64,000 nt of DNA from Isosphaeraceae bacterium (GTDB lineage Bacteria; Planctomycetota; Planctomycetia; Isosphaerales; Isosphaeraceae), in the NCBI GenBank assembly GCA_021324445.1, contig JAJPJC010000050.1:25987-89986 (forward strand), read 5' to 3'. The notes below the pieces were generated by a model. That model was not told the DNA's origin and searched no databases. It saw nothing but the letters and a program-made list of their open reading frames with translations. The position numbers and the translations under genes were made by a program. Below, piece by piece: positions 61,752-64,000 of this stretch. Each line of letters begins with the position of its first letter. Positions within the stretch are counted from its first letter, which is position 1.

Positions 61752-62651
61752 TCAGGGGATCACGGCCGCGTACTCGCCCCTGAGGACGATTGGCCCGTGC
61801 AGGTCCCAGTTGCCTTGATCGGCGAGGCTGCGCCAGACGTCGACGCGGCCGACCGATCTGGCCCAGACCGCGCGGGTTTGCGGGTTGGCGGCGTGGGCGA
61901 GGTCGGCCCGGCGCACGCGGAGGAACGCCGCCAGCCAGGCCGCCTCGTCCACCCCGGTCGCGGGCGTCCCGCCCACCTCCGCGCGGGTCCGCTCCAGCAG
62001 TGCGGGGAGACCATCGGGGTCGTCGCCGCCACCGTGCATCACCAGGGCGTCATAGATCGCGGCGCGGGCCAGCGCCGTCTTCAGGCCCAGCGCATCGCCG
62101 CGCCGCGCCGCAGGCTGATAGTACAGCTCCTCCTGGAGGCGGTCTTGCGCCTGGCGAAAGAGCGGGTCGCCCGCCGCCTGGTGGACCGCCTCGAGGAATC
62201 CCTCGAGGCCGTCGGTGCTCCCCGACTCCTCGCGGGCCAGCACCTCGAGCCGGGGCCGATATCGGGCCAGCGGGTTCTCGGGCTTGGCGGCCGTGTAGCG
62301 CTCGATCACCTCGTGGCCGTCGCCGGTCCGGGTCGTGAACCCGGCGCGACCGAACGTGATCCCGCGCCCATCCGAGAGCACTTCGGCCGAGCCGTACCGG
62401 AATTCGGTCGTCCCGTGTTCGAAGATGTTGATCAGCCGATCGGCGCGGAGTCTCTGCTCGGCGGTCAGTCCGCTCGCGACCGTTGTGGGCGCGCGCGGTT
62501 CCGGCTCGGCCGCCGCGCCCCCCGCGCCGGCCGTGGGCACCGGATCGAGATTCCGGTCACTCCCCGAACGGCAGGACGGCGCGGTCATCGTCGCGACGAG
62601 CACGATCAGGGCCGTGAGAGGGCCCCTCCTCGCTGGCAGTCGATGCTTCAT
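61752..62651 (-). CDS. csn: Chitosanase, glycoside hydrolase family 46 (secreted, probable lipoprotein)
   Basis: The protein has 299 residues. A signal segment ends TAPSC, a possible lipobox. The GH46 body closely follows the Streptomyces enzyme: LTAEQRLRADRLINIFEHGT (catalytic Glu), LSDGRGITFGRAGFTTRTGD (catalytic Asp in DGRG), DELYYQPA-like EELYYQPAARRGDALGLKTA, VMHGGGDDPDGLPALL and VGRVDVWRSLADQGNWDLHG. It endo-hydrolyses beta-1,4-linked glucosamine polymers. It is next to the poly-GlcNAc synthase block and 10 nt after the permease gene. Confidence 0.92.
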   Translation of the reverse strand: MKHRLPARRGPLTALIVLVATMTAPSCRSGSDRNLDPVPTAGAGGAAAEPEPRAPTTVASGLTAEQRLRADRLINIFEHGTTEFRYGSAEVLSDGRGITFGRAGFTTRTGDGHEVIERYTAAKPENPLARYRPRLEVLAREESGSTDGLEGFLEAVHQAAGDPLFRQAQDRLQEELYYQPAARRGDALGLKTALARAAIYDALVMHGGGDDPDGLPALLERTRAEVGGTPATGVDEAAWLAAFLRVRRADLAHAANPQTRAVWARSVGRVDVWRSLADQGNWDLHGPIVLRGEYAAVIP

Positions 62652-62661
62652 GGGCACTGTC

Positions 62662-64000
62662 TCAGGCGACCCTCGCCCGCGCCGTGGCCAGCCGCGACCA
62701 GACCAGATAAACCGGGATGCCCGCCAGCACGATCAGGTAGCCCTTCCCCGACGTCCAGGGCTTCAGGTAGATGAAGTCGAGCACCAGCAACACGGCCAGA
62801 CCGATGTAGACGAGCACCGGCAGCGGATAGCCGATCGCGCGGTAGGGCCGTTCCAGCGCCGGCGCCTTGCGCCGCAAGGCCACGACGCCACCGACCATGA
62901 GGGCGTAGAACGTGACGTCGACCGGGATGACGTACTCGAGCAGCTCCCCGTAGAGGTTGCCATAGTGGTAGTCGCCGTAGGCGACCATGCCGGGTGAGGG
63001 CTGGGACGAGACGGTCACCGGCAGTGCCAAGAGCGCCGCCCAGACTCCCTGCGCGATCAGGGCGACCGCCGGTACGTGGCAGCGATTGGTGGTCGCGACG
63101 CCTCGGAAGAAGAGCCCGTCGCCGGCCATCGCGTAATAGACCCGCGCGCCGGCCAGGACCAGCCCGTTGACGCACCCGAACGTCGAGATCAGGATCGCGC
63201 CGGCCATGATCGCCTCACCGCGCGGGCCCAGGATGGCTTCCAGGGCCGCCGTCCCGACGCGGTCGTACCGCGCATTCTGGATCGCGCTCAAGGGGAGCGT
63301 GACGACATAGGCCACGTTGGCCAGGAAGTAGAGCAGGATGACCGTGACCACGCCCAGGATCATCGCGCGGGGCAGGGTGCGGCCCGGGTCGCGCGTCTCC
63401 GAGCCGGTGAACGTCACGTTGTTCCACGCCGATTGCGAGAACAACGGCCCGATCATGGCCAGGCCGAGCAAGAGCCAGAGCGCGGACTGACCTTCCACCG
63501 GCAGGCCGGGGAAGGCCGTTTTCGAATCCCAGCCGTTGACCGCGGAGTCCCACCAGGACGAGGTCCAGGCCGCACTCTGGCGATTGGTACCCAGCCATAA
63601 GCCCACCACGACCAGGCCGAGCAGGGCCCCGGTCTTGGTGATCGTGAACGTGTTCTGGATCCATTTGCCCAGCTTCAGGCCCCGGGTATTGACCGCCGTC
63701 AAGACGGCGATCAGGGCGATGGCGACGAGCTGCTGCCGCGAGAGGCTCAGCGCGTAGGCCCCCAGGTGGATCGGTTCGACGACATACACATTGGCGGCGA
63801 CCTGGGGAAAGAAGACCCCGAGGAACTTGGCGAAGGCCACCGCGACCGCCGCGATCGTGCCGGTCTGCACGACCAGGAACATGGCCCAGCCGAAGAGGAA
63901 GCCGAAGAGGGGGCTGTACGCTTCGCGGAGGAAGACGTACTGCCCGCCGGCCCGGGGCATCATGGCGGCGATCTCGGCCGCGGCGATCGAGCCGCTGACG
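62662..64000 (-). CDS. APC-superfamily amino-acid permease (partial, 5' end beyond window)
   Basis: The visible 446 residues include SGSIAAAEIAAMMPRAGGQY, the conserved first-helix region of APC permeases, and about ten more membrane helices (VTVILLYFLANVAYVVTLPL, LISTFGCVNGLVLAGARVYY, YPLPVLVYIGLAVLLVLDF). It probably exchanges or imports amino acids or amines; the substrate cannot be told. The frame is open to the right edge, so the start lies outside. It is followed by the chitosanase gene after 10 nt. Confidence 0.88.
   Translation of the reverse strand, partial: VSGSIAAAEIAAMMPRAGGQYVFLREAYSPLFGFLFGWAMFLVVQTGTIAAVAVAFAKFLGVFFPQVAANVYVVEPIHLGAYALSLSRQQLVAIALIAVLTAVNTRGLKLGKWIQNTFTITKTGALLGLVVVGLWLGTNRQSAAWTSSWWDSAVNGWDSKTAFPGLPVEGQSALWLLLGLAMIGPLFSQSAWNNVTFTGSETRDPGRTLPRAMILGVVTVILLYFLANVAYVVTLPLSAIQNARYDRVGTAALEAILGPRGEAIMAGAILISTFGCVNGLVLAGARVYYAMAGDGLFFRGVATTNRCHVPAVALIAQGVWAALLALPVTVSSQPSPGMVAYGDYHYGNLYGELLEYVIPVDVTFYALMVGGVVALRRKAPALERPYRAIGYPLPVLVYIGLAVLLVLDFIYLKPWTSGKGYLIVLAGIPVYLVWSRLATARARVA

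Noticed and set aside
59411..61783. 790-residue plus-strand open frame
   Set aside because: Antisense to the glycosyltransferase and DUF1559 genes, both of which carry unmistakable motifs.

Overview
This is a GC-rich bacterial chromosome segment, most likely from a planctomycete of the Isosphaera/Singulisphaera type. The evidence is a mix of families typical of that phylum: a DUF1559 pseudopilin-like protein, a DUF1080 protein, a Cys-type sulfatase, a TIGR03067-like secreted protein, a YXWGXW-repeat protein, a large Ser/Thr kinase, a kinase/formylglycine-generating-enzyme fusion relic, an ECF-type sigma relic and many small zinc-ribbon proteins. Species assignment is inference from gene content only.

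Layout. 0-5 kb: a partial membrane protein, a TPR protein, an ECF-sigma fragment cut by a transposase remnant, and a larA-DUF1080 gene pair. 4.9-8.4 kb: an aldo/keto reductase gene split after its catalytic-Tyr codon by an apparently intact 2454-nt group II intron (5240-7693) with an RT-HNH protein. 8.5-20.4 kb: a Ser/Thr kinase, a spherulin-4 protein, a HEPN-type two-gene cassette, and a redox-like operon (DUF6599, DUF362, Uma2, polyferredoxin). 20.6-25.3 kb: ftsY and nusB, next to a decayed accessory patch in which the 3' end of ftsY occurs three times around small-ORF/HNH modules. 25.6-39.5 kb: two SGNH/TPR paralogues, a response regulator, an esterase, a sulfatase, a broken sulfate-type ABC transporter, an AT-rich repeat island and a GT-C-like membrane protein.

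40.46-47.66 kb is an integrative element in tRNA-Ser(GCU). It carries a duplicated tRNA 3' half, a tyrosine integrase, an XRE regulator, a small HTH protein, zinc-ribbon proteins and a primase/DUF3987 protein. Its attachment site lies inside the integrase reading frame. In the circular form the integrase would gain a different C-terminus and become translationally chained (GTGA/ATGA overlaps) to the primase operon; integration cuts that operon in two.

47.8-64 kb: a Gfo/Idh/MocA oxidoreductase, an efflux-adaptor-like protein, a slipin, a membrane protein with a degenerate P-loop, pheT, and a hicA-hicB locus fused into one frame. Then follows a polysaccharide locus: a PgaC-like synthase overlapping a PgaB-like deacetylase/hydrolase, a DUF1559 protein, a GH46 chitosanase and an APC permease. 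Together these suggest production and remodelling of a glucosamine-containing polymer (inference).

Several intergenic regions carry long inverted repeats made of short tandem units, each with a different sequence. No CRISPR array or rRNA was seen, and tRNA-Ser is the only tRNA recognised.
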